64,000 bases of DNA from NCBI GenBank assembly GCA_019454045.1, contig SKCR01029074.1, positions 62,001 through 126,000 on the forward strand, in the 5' to 3' direction. The notes below the pieces were generated by a model. That model was not told where the DNA came from. It did no database searches and saw nothing but the letters and a program-made list of their open reading frames with translations. A program made the translations under genes and the position numbers. Each line of letters opens with the position of its first letter. Within the stretch, counting starts at the first letter, position 1. This document shows, piece after piece, positions 49,156 to 61,239 of the stretch. The DNA comes from Zanthoxylum bungeanum (Eukaryota; Streptophyta; Magnoliopsida; Sapindales; Rutaceae).

Positions 49156-50432
49156 TTGGTCTAAATATAATTAACACATTTAACTATATTTATATGAGTG
49201 TAACCCACCGTTTTAGATCCTTAAAATTTAACTCATAACAACCACCTTATGGTAAGTTGATTATGAAATATATTTTATAAATCCTATCGTAAGAAGTACA
49301 ACCTTGATATTAACCTAAGCAAACACTATCCTTAGGGAGGATGAAACTAAAGTAAACACGAAGCCCCACTTAGATTTCACGATATTGCACTAACGGTGGA
49401 GACCAAATGATGTTTTGACAAACTACCCGCTCCCACTCATTATTTTAAGCTTAGTGATTTTATATGTAAAACATATAATATTTTATAAAATTTAGCGATA
49501 AGACCAAGAAATCAATATTAAAGGTCTTCAATTACTAAGTTAGTTGTTTCATAATAAAATTATCCGTTTTACCGATAAAACTTATTTCATTATAAAACAT
49601 CTAAGCTATTCATGATAAACAATTTATTATAAATGCTTATAACTAAATTTTGTGACATTGCAAATTTTAACGATTTAAAATTAATTTACAAATTTTAATT
49701 AATTTAATCGACTAATCGATAAAAATTCTAAAATAGTTTTTAATCAAATTATAAACTATTTACTATCATAAATAAATTTATGAAAATGCACATGTATATA
49801 TCGCATGTTATAATGCAATAGTAGGCATTGTGCTAATTCTATATGTCATTTAAAATATGTATGAGAATAAACATTTTATAATTCACACAAAATAAATAAA
49901 TTGGATATTAACCGAGGTGACAATTTTGGTATTTCTAAAATTACAACCAAATAAAATAAAATTACATTAATATCAAAACTGGAAAAAAAATATAATTAAA
50001 TTTCCAAGACTGCCGCACTGTGCGGCTGGGCAGCAGCCCCTTGCTGCACATTCGTGCAGCAGTCTGCACGTGCAGCAGTCTCACAGCTGCATAGTGCAGA
50101 AAAAATAAAAAATTCTAGAAAAATAATTATATTTTGAAAAAAAATGTCTTCGTCCGTCTATCGTCTCTTTGCCTTGATCTTGATCTCGAACAATTACATA
50201 AATTACAATTACAGAAAAAAAAAATACCCATTTAACTTTGGGTTTACATATCCAATATATAAAACAAAAAATTAAAATCCTAACCCAAAGTCAACCATAC
50301 AATTAACGATTAATATCCACACATTCACCATCAGATGATAACTCATAAAAATATATATATAGCCCACTCTTTTACATACATATTAAAATGATTTATAATA
50401 AATCATTCTTATTAATATACTAGAATAAATAC
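49156..50432 (-). other. Leader of copia element 4
   Basis: AT-rich untranslated stretch between the primer-binding site and gag, carrying the hairpin array at 50008-50101. No open frame or domain is seen. Including the 255 bp before gag, the leader is about 1.5 kb. Confidence 0.55.
50008..50101 (-). repeat. GC-rich hairpin array in the copia element 4 leader
   Basis: Four consecutive perfect inverted repeats: CCGCA-CTG-TGCGG (50013-50025), GCTGCAC-ATTC-GTGCAGC (50043-50060), palindrome CTGCACGTGCAG (50064-50075) and CTGCA-TAG-TGCAG (50087-50099). The surrounding 1.5-kb leader is strongly AT-rich. Confidence 0.85.
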
Positions 50433-50450
50433 GACCGCTCTGATACTATT
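50433..50450 (-). other. Primer-binding site of copia element 4
   Basis: The minus strand reads AATAGTATCAGAGCGGTC right after the LTR end. TATCAGAGC matches the initiator-Met tRNA complement; the usual TGG start is changed to TAG. Confidence 0.75.
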
Positions 50451-52330
50451 TGTTGGTTTTCAGAGTTCATGCGCAGTAGAAATCGTGTTCAGTAATAGGA
50501 AAATTATTTTTTTTTCATGAACAATAAAAACCGGATCCGTATTTTCTAGTACATTAATAACATAATTTTTTAGAACTTAAATCGGAAATATACATGTTGA
50601 TCCGGATCTCTATAAATCACGATTTTTTGAACCACGATCTTTCTCGACTTATCTTCTCACCTCCAACGGCACGTGTGGGCGTGAAAATAATTACAAAGAA
50701 CACTATAATTTATGAGAGATTCGTGTACTCAATACATGAGACGAATCATTTGTGCTATTTCCTTTTGATTTTCTCAAAACCAAATTTAGAAAAATAAAAG
50801 AAAAATTTTTCCTTTTATTTTCTAATTTTTCAGCACACCCACGTTTTCGTTGTTGTTGCTCTTATTGATTTTTGATCAAAATCAACAATTGCTTCCGATT
50901 CTCTAGTTCACGTCAGTGTGCTATTTTATATGTTTGGATGAATTTTGATCAAATCAAATTCTAAATGATTGCCTACGTTTTTTATTTTTGTTTTCATCAA
51001 AACAATGACAAGCAAATCCATTTAAGGATTTAATTTTAATTTTCAAAAAAAAAAAAAAAAATCCTTTAATATTTATCTCATAATTTATCAAAGATAATTC
51101 ATTAAAATTAATTTTCAAAATTTCAAATTTTGAAATATTATCTTATTAAATTAAAACTTAATTAATCAAATTAATTAAATATTAATTTTCATAAATTAAT
51201 AAATAGATACATTATCTATTGATAAATATATTATGACAACTTTTGTCATAATTTCCAAACAAGAGTTATATTGAATCATTAGAGTGTAAAATAATTCATA
51301 ATTATTTTATATAATTCACAACTATTTTTCTTCGCAATTATTATCGTTCGAACGGTGATAGAAGACGACGAGGGGATCGATGGACCTATAATTCTAAGCT
51401 CCTTCCGTCGATTAGTTATAAACTCTTTTATTAATCAAACGAAATAATTAATTCTGGAGTAACTCCACTAAATACCCAGAATTGCACTCTCAGAATTATA
51501 GAATTAATTACTCAAAGTATTCGTCCATTGATACAGTCATTACCTATGCAACGATCCTCCATAACAGATTCGCAAATGAGCTAGGTATAAAAAAATCTGT
51601 TAACCTCTTCAATTACATCTTTATCATTGACTTCCATTAGTTCTCAAGTGAACAATTAATTCATAACTTTTATGAATTTGCGCGCTAATCGTTCAGGTCC
51701 TGAACTAACAAACAATGGAATCTTATGAACGAATTTCATTGTATCAGGTTAGCATTCCCAGCTATCCATTAAACTCATTCTCAAAATACAAGGTTTATGA
51801 AATGTAATAAATACAAAGTCATACCGAGTAAATTAAAGAATAAATTAATATGATATATGAGTCTGCTAAATACAATGAATTAAGATCATCACATATATGA
51901 CCATCATTATGATAAAATTGATGTTCTTTATTTAACAGAAATTATTAGAATTTTTCAATTTTATCTGGCCATGTCCAATATAATCTTATTATATAAAATA
52001 CATTCATTTTTATGTCTCTACATAATATAGTCTGGATAAAACTATACCATTCATAATGGAATGAACTGTATTTATGACTTTGGATTTGAAGATTTCATAC
52101 TTCAAATCATAGTCATGGACAAATTTTGATTATTACTCTTTAAATTTTATTCATGTATATATATGTATGTAACATTTTACATATACACATGTGTTTAATT
52201 TAAAGCTACATTCATGAATTTTATAAAGCAAATCAAAATGCATACATGAAATAAAATCGAATTATAAATTTATTAATCAATCATGTTTCGAACACATTTA
52301 CTTGTCGGACATAAAAATCCGAGCAATACA
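50451..52330 (-). repeat. 5' LTR of copia element 4
   Basis: The inner edge is TGTTGGTTTTCAGAG (plus strand), beside the primer-binding site. The CGCAGTAGAAA motif near 50472 corresponds to CCACTGCGCA near the end of the solo LTR, so the two LTRs are related. The outer end is placed at AAAAATCCGAGCA/ATACA by comparison with the solo LTR; at ~1.88 kb its size is similar. Confidence 0.6.
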
Positions 52331-52733
52331 ATGGTTTCACTTTCAGCTAATGACGCGTCTTTCATTGTTAGTGCTGAAACAGATATGTAAGCTCATATCA
52401 GAAGAGGAAAACCTTAAACATTGAATTAATTGAAAGTTGAAACTAAGAAAAGAAAAAGATGAAAGCCAGCCAGGCCAGAGTTTTTTTATTTAAAAAAATG
52501 CTTTGCTTTGATTCTGTTATTTGTTTCAGCTTTGATAAAGGGAAATGAATCCAGAACAGCTTTGCAAGTTGATTAAAAAAATAAAGTAAAATACGGGATA
52601 AGGTTATATCAACCAACTCACATGATTTTGGGATCAAATTCAACAATCAACCTCAAAACAATATTCATCTAGTAATAATCTCTAATAATTACCCTTTATC
52701 GAGAAAAAGAAAATAAAAACAGAAGCAAATTAC

Positions 52734-53449
52734 CTCATGTAATCTGACAAAATTAGGATGTTTGAGAAGATGAAATAATATTTCAACAGAGAAAAGTGTA
52801 AGAGTAATATTATTATGTAATGAGTTAGAATCAGAGAGTTGGCATCTATGAAAGTTGATTTAGAAAATGAAAAAACAATAAGCCAAAAACAAAACCCAGT
52901 AAGTCACCTGAAAAAAAGCATAAATCATTCATTGGCCATTTTGACAATCAACCCTCCTCCACCCTTTGTTGAAAAATCAATGCTTGCAGCCATAACCGAC
53001 CACATTACAAAATTAGGAATCAAGATTCACCCAAAATACAAAATAAAAAAAAAAAAAAAAAAACAACAAAAGTTGACTAAAAACACAGATGATGAAGAAA
53101 GCAAATTTGTTAGCCAATATGACACTCAAATCCTCCTCCTCTTTGTTGAAAAAATGATCCAAAGAACAAACTTGGCATGCATATGAAATGAAAAAAAAAA
53201 ATCAAATCCTTTTAGATGGATACCCAAATGATGAAGAAAGCAAATATATTAGTCATTTGACACTCAGAAGCACATTACAACAAACCCAGAAGCTGAGAAT
53301 GAAACCTGATCAGTGATCTCCAGGTCATTGATCTTGTTCTTCTCAATAATCTTAACAGCAAAACACAGACCAGAATCCAAGTTCTTAGCAAACTTAACTT
53401 TCCCAAAATTGCCTTCACCTAATGTCCTTCTAAGCTCATAATTCCCCAT
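52734..53449 (-). pseudogene. CBL-interacting protein kinase (CIPK/SnRK3) remnant
   Basis: The first exon starts at the ATG 53449 and reads MGNYELRRTLGEGNFGKVKF, then AVKIIEKNKINDLEITDQ, ending near 53308 at a CAG/GTTTCA donor. This is the kinase N-lobe with the glycine loop and catalytic Lys. A second short piece (52790-52734) reads LLKHPNFVRLHE before a GTAATT donor, the next conserved CIPK stretch, though its upstream part is diverged. No activation loop, NAF motif or C-terminus follows before the copia LTR at ~52330, so this is a truncated remnant. Confidence 0.7.
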
Positions 53450-53972
53450 TATGGACGATATTATTTTTGTATGATAGTTAGTCATAATTTCTCGAATCTT
53501 AATTGAAAAATAACAATAACTAATAAATAAAAATAATAAAACGAATCTTAAATGAATAAATGAATCAAATAGCATAAATTCCCATTTAATTCGTTTAATA
53601 AACGAATCAAATCAAATTAACACATTTATTAAATAAATCTATTTTTTCAAATCCATATTTGCTTTAAAACGAATCGAATTGAACGAATAAATAAATCATA
53701 ACCCAATTTTTCAAGAAAGAATTCAACTCAACAACATTTCATTAAAGCTCTTTTTGCGTTTGAAAACACCATGAATAGAGTTACTTGAAATCTCTGTGAA
53801 CCCAACTGAGATATTGTAGTAGAAAGTTATTTTAAAGATTGATTTTGTGTGAATTTTGATTTTGATGTTCTTTGTTTGGTTGCATGTTGCACAGTCCATC
53901 AGATAATTTCTACTTTGAATATAATGATAATTTCATTTTTCTTTTTCATCAAAGACAATAACTTGTCTCAAA

Positions 53973-54360
53973 TAGACCCGGCTAAGGTTCCGGTTCGGAA
54001 CCGGAACCGAACCGGAAGGTTCCGATTCCAATCGGTTCGGTTAGGATTCCTCCCCTAGCCGAACCGATTGGAATCGTACGGTTCCGGTTGGAACCGGTTT
54101 GAATTTATACAATAATATATTTTTTTAATTTTGTAGATAAGAATTTTATTTGTAATTTAGTGTAATTATGTAATGTAATTTAACGTAATTTATAATTATG
54201 TAATTTTATTTGTAATTATTTTCAAAAAAAATAATTTAATGTAATTATTTGTAATTTAACTTTTATTTTCAAAAAAGTAAAAAAAAAAAAAACCGAATGG
54301 AATCGGAACCGGACGGTTCGATTCTGGTTCGGAACCGAATCGAACCGCCGATCCGGTCTA
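53973..54360. mobile_element. hAT-type MITE upstream of POT1
   Basis: Ends are TAGACCCGGCTAAGG (left) and the inverted TAGACCGGATCGGCGG (right). The flanking 8-bp duplication is GTCTCAAA/GTCTCAGA (53965-53972 and 54361-54368), one mismatch. Eight-bp duplications and TAG ends fit hAT. Sub-terminal arms are full of GGTTCGG/CCGAACC words. It ends 255 bp before the POT1 start codon, so it lies in or next to the promoter. Confidence 0.82.
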
Positions 54361-54604
54361 GTCTCAGAAAGATGAAATAATATTTAGAAAAATTCCAACA
54401 ATTAGGTAGTGGCAGATAATTTTTAAGATATAGAACTTAAATAATTTTTTTATTAATCCATTCTGAACCACAAAATCATTTAGAGTGATAAGTAACTTCA
54501 TAAAAATTATAAAAAATCTAAACAAAAACGTTGCGTTTTAGAGAGAGAGAGGGAGGCGCAGAAACAAAAGGAAGCAAAAAGCTAGGTTTTTTCCCCTTCA
54601 TAAA

Positions 54605-54619
54605 ATGCTTGAAAGATGA
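54605..54619 (+). promoter_or_regulatory. Four-codon upstream ORF ending on the POT1 start codon
   Basis: ATGCTTGAAAGATGA: the short frame (Met-Leu-Glu-Arg-stop) overlaps the POT1 ATG in the arrangement ATGA. If the transcript starts upstream, initiation at POT1 would need leaky scanning or reinitiation. The main start is supported by the following OB-fold. Confidence 0.55.
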
Positions 54620-57600
54620 ACAGTCAACGGAATCAAGGCGACATTGTTCGCATAAAAGAGTTGGCTAAGTATGTGAAACGCAAAGTGAATCTTCTGGGTG
54701 TTGTTTTGGAGTTCAGTATTCCCAGAAAGAGCCAAGGAACTGGTAAATTTTGTGTCTTGTAGGTTTTTTAATCTTGTTTTGGCTTGTATTTTTGTGGGTT
54801 TTTTCCTCTCAGTGTTAGCTTTGGTTTTTATAGATTATGTTTGCATACTGAAGATTGTTGATGATTCACAACAAAGTCCTGAGTTATTAGTTAACATCTT
54901 CACTAACACAATTGATCAACTTCCCCACGTTCAGTCACCAAGAGACTTGATTCTTCTAAAAAATGTTATGGTACTTCTTTAATATCTCTCTCATGCTTCA
55001 AGCTTCCTTTGGTAATGTTGTTTTTTTTTCCTTGAATTTGCTTACAGAGAACTTTCTTTGATGAGTTAAGGGTTTAGAATTATATTTTAGAATTAGTGGC
55101 TTATTCTTGGCAAGGTTCACTTCTCCGGCTGCATGGATTTTGCAGATTAAAAAATTTGATGCTGAAGTGTCGGCTGTCTTCTATAAAGATTCCTCATCAT
55201 TTGCAATATTTGATGGAAAACTCGGTAGAAACTTATTGCCATATCAATCTTCTCACTGTTTTAATATAACAGAGGTTGATGGGCACTACATTAGTAGTTT
55301 GAGGCAATGGTGTGTCAGGTTTGAGTTCAGTTCAGGTATTTGTGATCTTATTATCATTGTGTTATTATACTGTCATGGTTTTGCATACACAGAAGGAACT
55401 AGATTGCTGCAAACTCGCCTTAACACTGGCTATCTGGTCATAATTTCTCAGAATGACAAGTTTAATAATTGCTTATTTTAATTCTGAGTTAAGCTTTGAT
55501 TTAAAGTATGTGTTGTAGGATCAAGCGATTACCTTTTGTCATTAAAGGATATATCGGAAAACAGATATTTTGATTTAATATGCAAGGTACTTTAAATTTC
55601 TGCAGTGGTTGATATTCGAGATATTTTCGTTGACGGGGCTTGAAGTTAAGATTTTTATTTTAATGAGCTCTAAATTAAGGATTTTATTGCCTTTTTGGAT
55701 AAAAGGTTTTGCATGTCTCGTATGATGTCAGTAAAGGTGTATGGATGCTCTTTGTATGGGATGGAACAGATGTCCCTCCGTTAAGCATACAGGGGAAGTA
55801 AGTTTCTGTTAATATGTTCTCACTTTGGTTATAATTCTTCAGTCGTACTTGCATAGATTAGGGGCCGTAGTTCTTGCGAAAATGACCAAGACTTGGATAT
55901 TCTTTTGGTTAAACCTTTTCTTTTTTGGTTACTTTCCTTCAAGAAAACATATTCTAACTGAGAACAACTGAAGTAGATCAGTTGATTTCCTTTGGTCAAA
56001 CCTTTTCTTTTTTGATTATTTTCCTTCAGGAAAACATATTCTAAAGACGATAACAACTGAAGTAGATCAGTTGATTTCCTTCCCCGACCTAAGAAAGATA
56101 GTTGTTTGTTGTCATTGGTTCTTTTCTTTAGTCATCGTTTTTTAAAGTTTTGTTTTATTGTCTGATCTTTTTGGAGAGTTTTTGTTGGATGTGTTAGCAC
56201 TTAGCAATCTGGAGAGAAACTTCACCAGATTTTGAACTTTTGCTCATTTCTTGAACATCACATGGAGAGAAGTTTTGCCTTTGGAGGAGTCTTTATTTCT
56301 CTTTTCAATACTCTGGGGGAAATTAGCTAACATCATTTCAAAATTCCATTTTACTTGACGTATTGTAACTGCAAAGTGTTGGCATGTGATAATTTTTAAT
56401 GTTCTTTTTTTGTTAATTCAAAATTAACTTCTTAGCAAAAGCAACTATGTTTTGTTTGTAACGCGCAGACTTGAGGATGAGCTTCCACTGCACATAGAAT
56501 CATCTCCTTTAGATCGGGAAACCCTTCGGAAATTTTTCTATGTTGGGACAGTTTTAAGGATGACAGCCGATCAAAGCCATGAAAACTTTGGCCAGCACTT
56601 CACTGCTACTGGCAAGTGGGTGAAAATCCGTAACATGTCCTGTCAAGTTTCTTCAGGGATGTGGCATGGTTTGCTGCAACCTTCGTCAAGGGTTCGACTT
56701 TTTGCTAACAATGATAATATTGTTCAGGACTATATGAGGTAGACCTTTAAATTGGATTTTGCAAAGAAAGTTCTTTGTTAGTTGTCTAATGTCTCTGTCT
56801 TGGTTATGCCTGTGTTGGAATTAGGAGATTCAAGGAGCGAATTCCAGGGAGACATGGTCGTATGCCAATGTGGACGAATCCAACCACTGAATTTTTGACT
56901 GGTATTTCATTATTTGAACATGGTGAAGCTGACAATTATAAACTTTCATTTGTCCTTCATGTCTGTTCCTTTTTGGCTGTTCAGTGCTTGATTGGGAGGA
57001 CGTTACATTTGTGACTTTGATGGAAATTGTTATGCATCGACAGGTATATTGTGGAATTTTTTATTTTATGAATTAGTATTCTTCAATGTCATTGTTTTAG
57101 GTAACTTGTAGTTTGCTTAAAATTTTAAGAAATGAGTCTTTTGAACTCTGTAAATTTTGCATTCATTTGATTATGTTATGTAAATTATCTTTACAGAATT
57201 GAGAATTTATCATTCCTGTGCTCCTTGTAGGCCAATATTAGGGGCTGTTGCATTGTTCGTGTGGCAGCAATTCATCTGTCTCAAGTTTCTGATGGATCAA
57301 GTGAATATACAATGAAATTGACATTAGAGGATCCAACAGCTAGGATCCATGCTTTATTATGCGGTGAAGAATGGGTACGGTTTTTACATAGAAGATGAAT
57401 GTGCATAAATATCACATAAAGGCACAATAAAATTATTCTCTCTGATGAAAACTTTCTTGTGGACTTGATTGTTGAACAATATCAGGTGAAGTTTTTCAGA
57501 GGTTCGCTGCCTGCCGATGTTTTGACGAAGAAGATAAAAATGTTACTTGGAGTGCAAGAAAATCCTAATGATGAAACGAGGAATCCACCATGGATAAGGT

Positions 57601-57680
57601 GTGGCCTTCATGTGAAGGAAAGTGAGGACAGAAAAAATAGGCTTTATTATATCCGTTGGACCAAGCTTGTGACAGAGTAG
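54616..57680 (+). CDS. POT1: POT1, single-stranded telomere-binding protein
   Basis: Nuclear protein of the telomere complex, with two N-terminal OB folds known in the family to bind telomeric or telomerase-associated nucleic acid. Exons: 54616-54742, 54834-54970, 55146-55335, 55393-55459, 55526-55586, 55706-55797, 56469-56738, 56825-56901, 56985-57043, 57231-57374, 57486-57680. All are GT-AG and join to one frame of 1419 nt, 472 residues, normal for plant POT1. The first OB fold starts VNLLGVVLEFSIPRKSQGT and YVCILKIVDDS. Exon 6 ends WMLFVWDGTDVPPLSIQG; exon 7 has FFYVGTVLRM and GKWVKIRNMSCQV, the second fold. The C-terminus ends at WTKLVTE. Exon 5 must use the second of two AGs (55525, not 55518) to keep frame. 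I cannot assign a POT1a or POT1b subtype. A hAT MITE and a short uORF lie just upstream. Confidence 0.9.
55904..56077 (+). repeat. 87-bp tandem duplication in POT1 intron 6
   Basis: Two head-to-tail units (55904-55990 and 55991-56077) share AAACCTTTTCTTTTTTG, AAAACATATTCTAA and AACTGAAGTAGATCAGTTGA, with several substitutions. The TGATCTACT/AGTAGATCA words within each unit are self-complementary in part. Confidence 0.85.
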
Positions 57681-58614
57681 TCTTTGAGTTGTTAATTATT
57701 TTGTAAAGTGATGACCAGAATGAGATCACTCGAAACCAAGACCGAGCTTTTGGTATTTTGGTGGCATTCACAGCAAAAGAGCAAGCTTTTGGTTCATCTC
57801 CTCATTTTGTAAATTCTATATACTTGTAGTAGGATTGAAGAAATATATGTAGAATTCTTAAGATTATTAGCTCATTTTGTAAATTCTACAGACATGTTGA
57901 TGGGGGCATATGTGATGTAGAATTCTACCACTGGTCTTGGGTTGTAGTTGATGGATGTTTTCTTGACAAAATGAATTGATTCAAATTGTTAGGTGTAAAC
58001 AGAAAATCTTTTTATTTTTAATTTTCAATTTGAAAGATAAATAGAAGGGATCAGATTATTAACATTAACAACGTTATCAACAAGAGTAATTATTATAAAT
58101 TAAAGTAAAAAAAGTAATTACAAATGTTTACCTGCTATGAATAATGATTGTACATCTACATATATATACTCAAGTCAAGAATAACGCTAGGGATTCTAAC
58201 ATTTAAAGTCTCAATCTACCGTTGACACTCACTCATTACTAGTGATTTCATTTGATCACTTGTCACCTTAGATGGTGAATGCCACTCAAATATTGGAACA
58301 TTGTTATTGTGTCATAAATCTATTAATATTTAGCATTGCTTCAAAAATCTGTTCGGATAAATGAGATTTTAATATTGATAGCTGATGCAGGGACAATGAA
58401 TATTTTACATTACAAGCCAGGACCAGGAGAATGGGATAAAGAGAACATTCGGGTCTCGTGTGAAAATTATTTCTAAACTATGTATTTATCTGTGATGTTT
58501 TCAAAAATTGGGGACGGTTCTGTTATTACCCACATAATATTATATCCATTCTTCTTGCGAGTTGATGAACCCAACCAAGTACCTAAAAACTAAAAAAAGC
58601 AAAGGTGTTTTGAG
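57681..58614. other. Intergenic between POT1 and the TruA gene
   Basis: POT1 3' UTR and downstream AT-rich DNA, then the TruA promoter. ATTCT(A/T) words and AT tracts only; no gene or repeat is recognised. Confidence 0.5.
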
Positions 58615-60776
58615 ATGAGTTATGTAGTCGCAGGCCTTCCTTCGTCTCTATATTCAAATGGGACTCTTCTTTCAACCAATAAGCTGGTAAATATCCAACC
58701 AAAAAATGATCTTTATAAGAATCCCTCTCCCTTTTACTCTCTTTGTAGGTAGGTTTTTTGACTTTTGATGCTGATTATTTTTGCAGAATATTGGTATTGT
58801 AGGCTTAGAAGATACAAATAACACAATCAGGCTCCCCACTGATGACAGTGTTCCAGGTTTTAAATGGCGTTTGGTCATTGCATATGACGGCACCCACTAT
58901 GCAGGTTCATTTTTTTTCAATTGGCATCTTCTGTGCTTGTTTAAGTAGATGGTACTTTCAATTTAATTGTCATGAGCTATGTGAAGTGTAGGTTTCTTTT
59001 TGTCAAGTTTTTAAGGAAAGTTCTTAGAGTGGAGCCATATACTCTTCTCTTACAAAGAGTATTAAATCATCTTAAGTATGTCCAATGAAGTGGTGGTTAG
59101 GTAACAAGGCGTTCTGTTTGCAGCTTGCTTGGGAATGATCTTACAATTCCCAATATATTTCTTAGTATGTAAAGTCATTGCCTTCTTCTTGCTGTTTGAT
59201 TTGTGGTGATTGGTCTTTTTAGTTCCTTTGGGCTTTTTAAGTTTCCATCATTCAAAGTTTTTAATGATGCCTTGTGCTTTTAAGTTTTGGAGCCTGTTTG
59301 TTTTCGTGTTGAAAATCTTAAATTTCTTCTTAGGTTGGCAATTTCAGACATCACCACCAACCATACAGTGCATTATGGAAAAGGCTTTAATTCAAGTTAC
59401 AAAGCTTGAAAGGAAAGATCTCCATTTTGTTGGTGCAAGTAGGACGGATGCAGGAGTTCATGCTTGGGGGCAGGTCTAGCTTTCTTACTTTTATGAGGAT
59501 TAATCAAGCATTGATTGGAAAATCAAGAAACTCACCAATAGTTAAGCTTTCAGGTGGCGCACTTCATTACGCCTTCCAATTATGACGGCTTGGAAAGTGT
59601 TCATGCAGCTCTCAACGGTCTTCTTCCTTCTGATATCCGAGTTAGGGAGATTAGTGCTGCAGTGCCTGAATTCCATGCTCGGTTTTCTGCAAAGAGCAAG
59701 ATTTATCACTACAAGATTTATAATGATGCTATCATGGATCCATTTCAGCGTCGCTATGTTTACCATAGTGTGTATAAACTGAATACCGCTCTCATGAGAG
59801 AAGCTGCAGAGTATTTTGTTGGAGAGCATGATTTTTCTGCTTTTGTCAATGTGCAACGCAATGATCGAGTGCCGAATCCAGTGAAGAGTATATTTCGATT
59901 TGATGTTATTGAAATGGTAATTCTCAACTTCCACAATAAAGATACTTCTGAAGTTGGTTACTAGGTTCACTTATATCTAATATTACCCCTAATTGAGTGG
60001 ACTTGTTCCACGTCAGATTATGGATCTTTTTGTTTTAAGCTGGTTTATGATTGTGATAGGTCCCAGTCAGAGTTGCAGTAAATAAATGGATATATTAATT
60101 ATTTGATACCAACAAAGTGATCCAATTCAGATAAAAATAATATTGATACCACGACCCGTGTCTTCATCACACGCACAAGCACAAACAAATAGCATGTATT
60201 GAGACCATTAATGTACCATGAGCAAGCAGCCCATACATGCAACTGCTTTCTATCAGATTGCACATCTTTTCAGGGAGCTCTTCTACAGCTAGAAGTTGAA
60301 GGTTCGGGTTTCTTGTATAGACAAGTGCGGAACATGGTAAACCATTCTTACTTGTTATATAGATTAAATGAGTTACTAGATGGATATCTTGCATCTTACC
60401 AGATTAACTATGGTCTTGACCTATTAAATCAAGTGGAAATTAACTGATTTTCTGTAACAATTGCTTATGTCTTTAGGAGCTTCATAAGTTAGTCCATGAA
60501 GTTGGTTTATGATGCATTCATGCTTTTTTAAACGTGCAGGTTGCTCTGCTGATTCAAATTGGAAAGGAAGCCATTCCTCCTTATATTGTTCCTAAGATTT
60601 TGGCAACTCGAGATCGGAAGGAGCTTGCTAAATATACCTTGTCTGCCCCACCTCATGGCCTCTCCCTCGTGGAGGTTAAGTACAATGAAGAGCATCTGCG
60701 GCTTCCTGCAGATTGCTCCGCAACTAGTTTTGGTAGGCATCATACCGTAAGAAAATGTAAGCTTCCATTCTATTAG
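58615..60776 (+). CDS. TruA-type tRNA pseudouridine synthase
   Basis: Enzyme that isomerises uridine to pseudouridine in tRNA, in the family acting on the anticodon arm. Exons: 58615-58686, 58787-58904, 59334-59473, 59554-59916, 60274-60336, 60540-60776. All GT-AG; 993 nt, 330 residues, in one frame. Motifs: WRLVIAYDGTHYAGWQ (~53-66, spanning exons 2 and 3), catalytic Asp at ~102 in GASRTDAGVHAWGQ, then DIRVREISAAVPEFHARFSAKSK with the family Arg/Tyr region (HARFSAKSKIYHYKI), GEHDFSAF, and EGSGFLYRQVRNM. The start is the first in-frame ATG and gives a short N-terminal extension; organelle targeting is possible but not shown by this sequence. It is tail to tail with the TGD4-like gene. Confidence 0.93.
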
Positions 60777-60915
60777 ATATCCGAGTTGTTTCAAACCAAA
60801 GGCACCCGGCAGGTGCATAGGGAAATGTGAGTTAGATTATTTTGTTTTTATTTTTTTGGTTTAATAATAATAATACTAACAAAAAGATGGAGATATCTTG
60901 GTTAGCTTTCAACAA

Positions 60916-61239
60916 TCATCTGCCCATCTTTAAGCTCACCTTTATATACATGACCATATCCATCCTCTCCAAGCAAATTATCCTTTGAGAAATCACCTGT
61001 TGAGGACTCCCTTTTCTTCCACAAGTGATGCTCTGAATGTTCGAAATTTCAAACTGATGAGGCGTCACCCACCTCGGTGCCGGCTTCGCCTCGACGTAGC
61101 CGCCTTCCAGGCAAGAGGTGGTCTTTCTTTTACGATATTGAATGTTTGGATTTGATTTATCCAAAACCTGCTGCATGATTGCTCTTTTAATTTTAACACT
61201 ATTGGGATTGGGAATAGCAGGAATATGATGGGTTCTCAC
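60916..61239 (-). CDS. Open frame of 107 codons, unrecognised
   Basis: The minus-strand frame includes KRKTTSCLEGGYVEAKPAPR followed by WVTPHQFEISNIQSITCG and is more GC-rich (61060-61120) than its surroundings, which hints at a coding remnant. I do not recognise the family. No clear splice partners are seen. It lies in the gap after the TruA stop and could also be part of its 3' flank. Confidence 0.25.
   Translation of the reverse strand: MRTHHIPAIPNPNSVKIKRAIMQQVLDKSNPNIQYRKRKTTSCLEGGYVEAKPAPRWVTPHQFEISNIQSITCGRKGSPQQVISQRIICLERMDMVMYIKVSLKMGR

Larger units (their letters stand above)
42525..52330 (-). mobile_element. Copia element 4, truncated and rearranged (5' LTR, leader, gag, protease, integrase)
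   Basis: On the minus strand, reading down: 5' LTR about 52330-50451, primer-binding site 50450-50436, a long AT-rich leader, gag start at 48899 and again at 46935 (tandem duplication), gag remainder from 44828, protease, integrase, then a break at 42525 before the reverse transcriptase. Pieces of one element are separated by a solo LTR (44829-46777) and a duplicated block. The outer LTR edge (52325-52330) is approximate. Confidence 0.8.

Noticed and set aside
55459..55586. Apparent frameshift in POT1 between exons 4 and 5
   Set aside because: It disappears if the AG at 55524-55525 is the acceptor; every other junction is already in phase.
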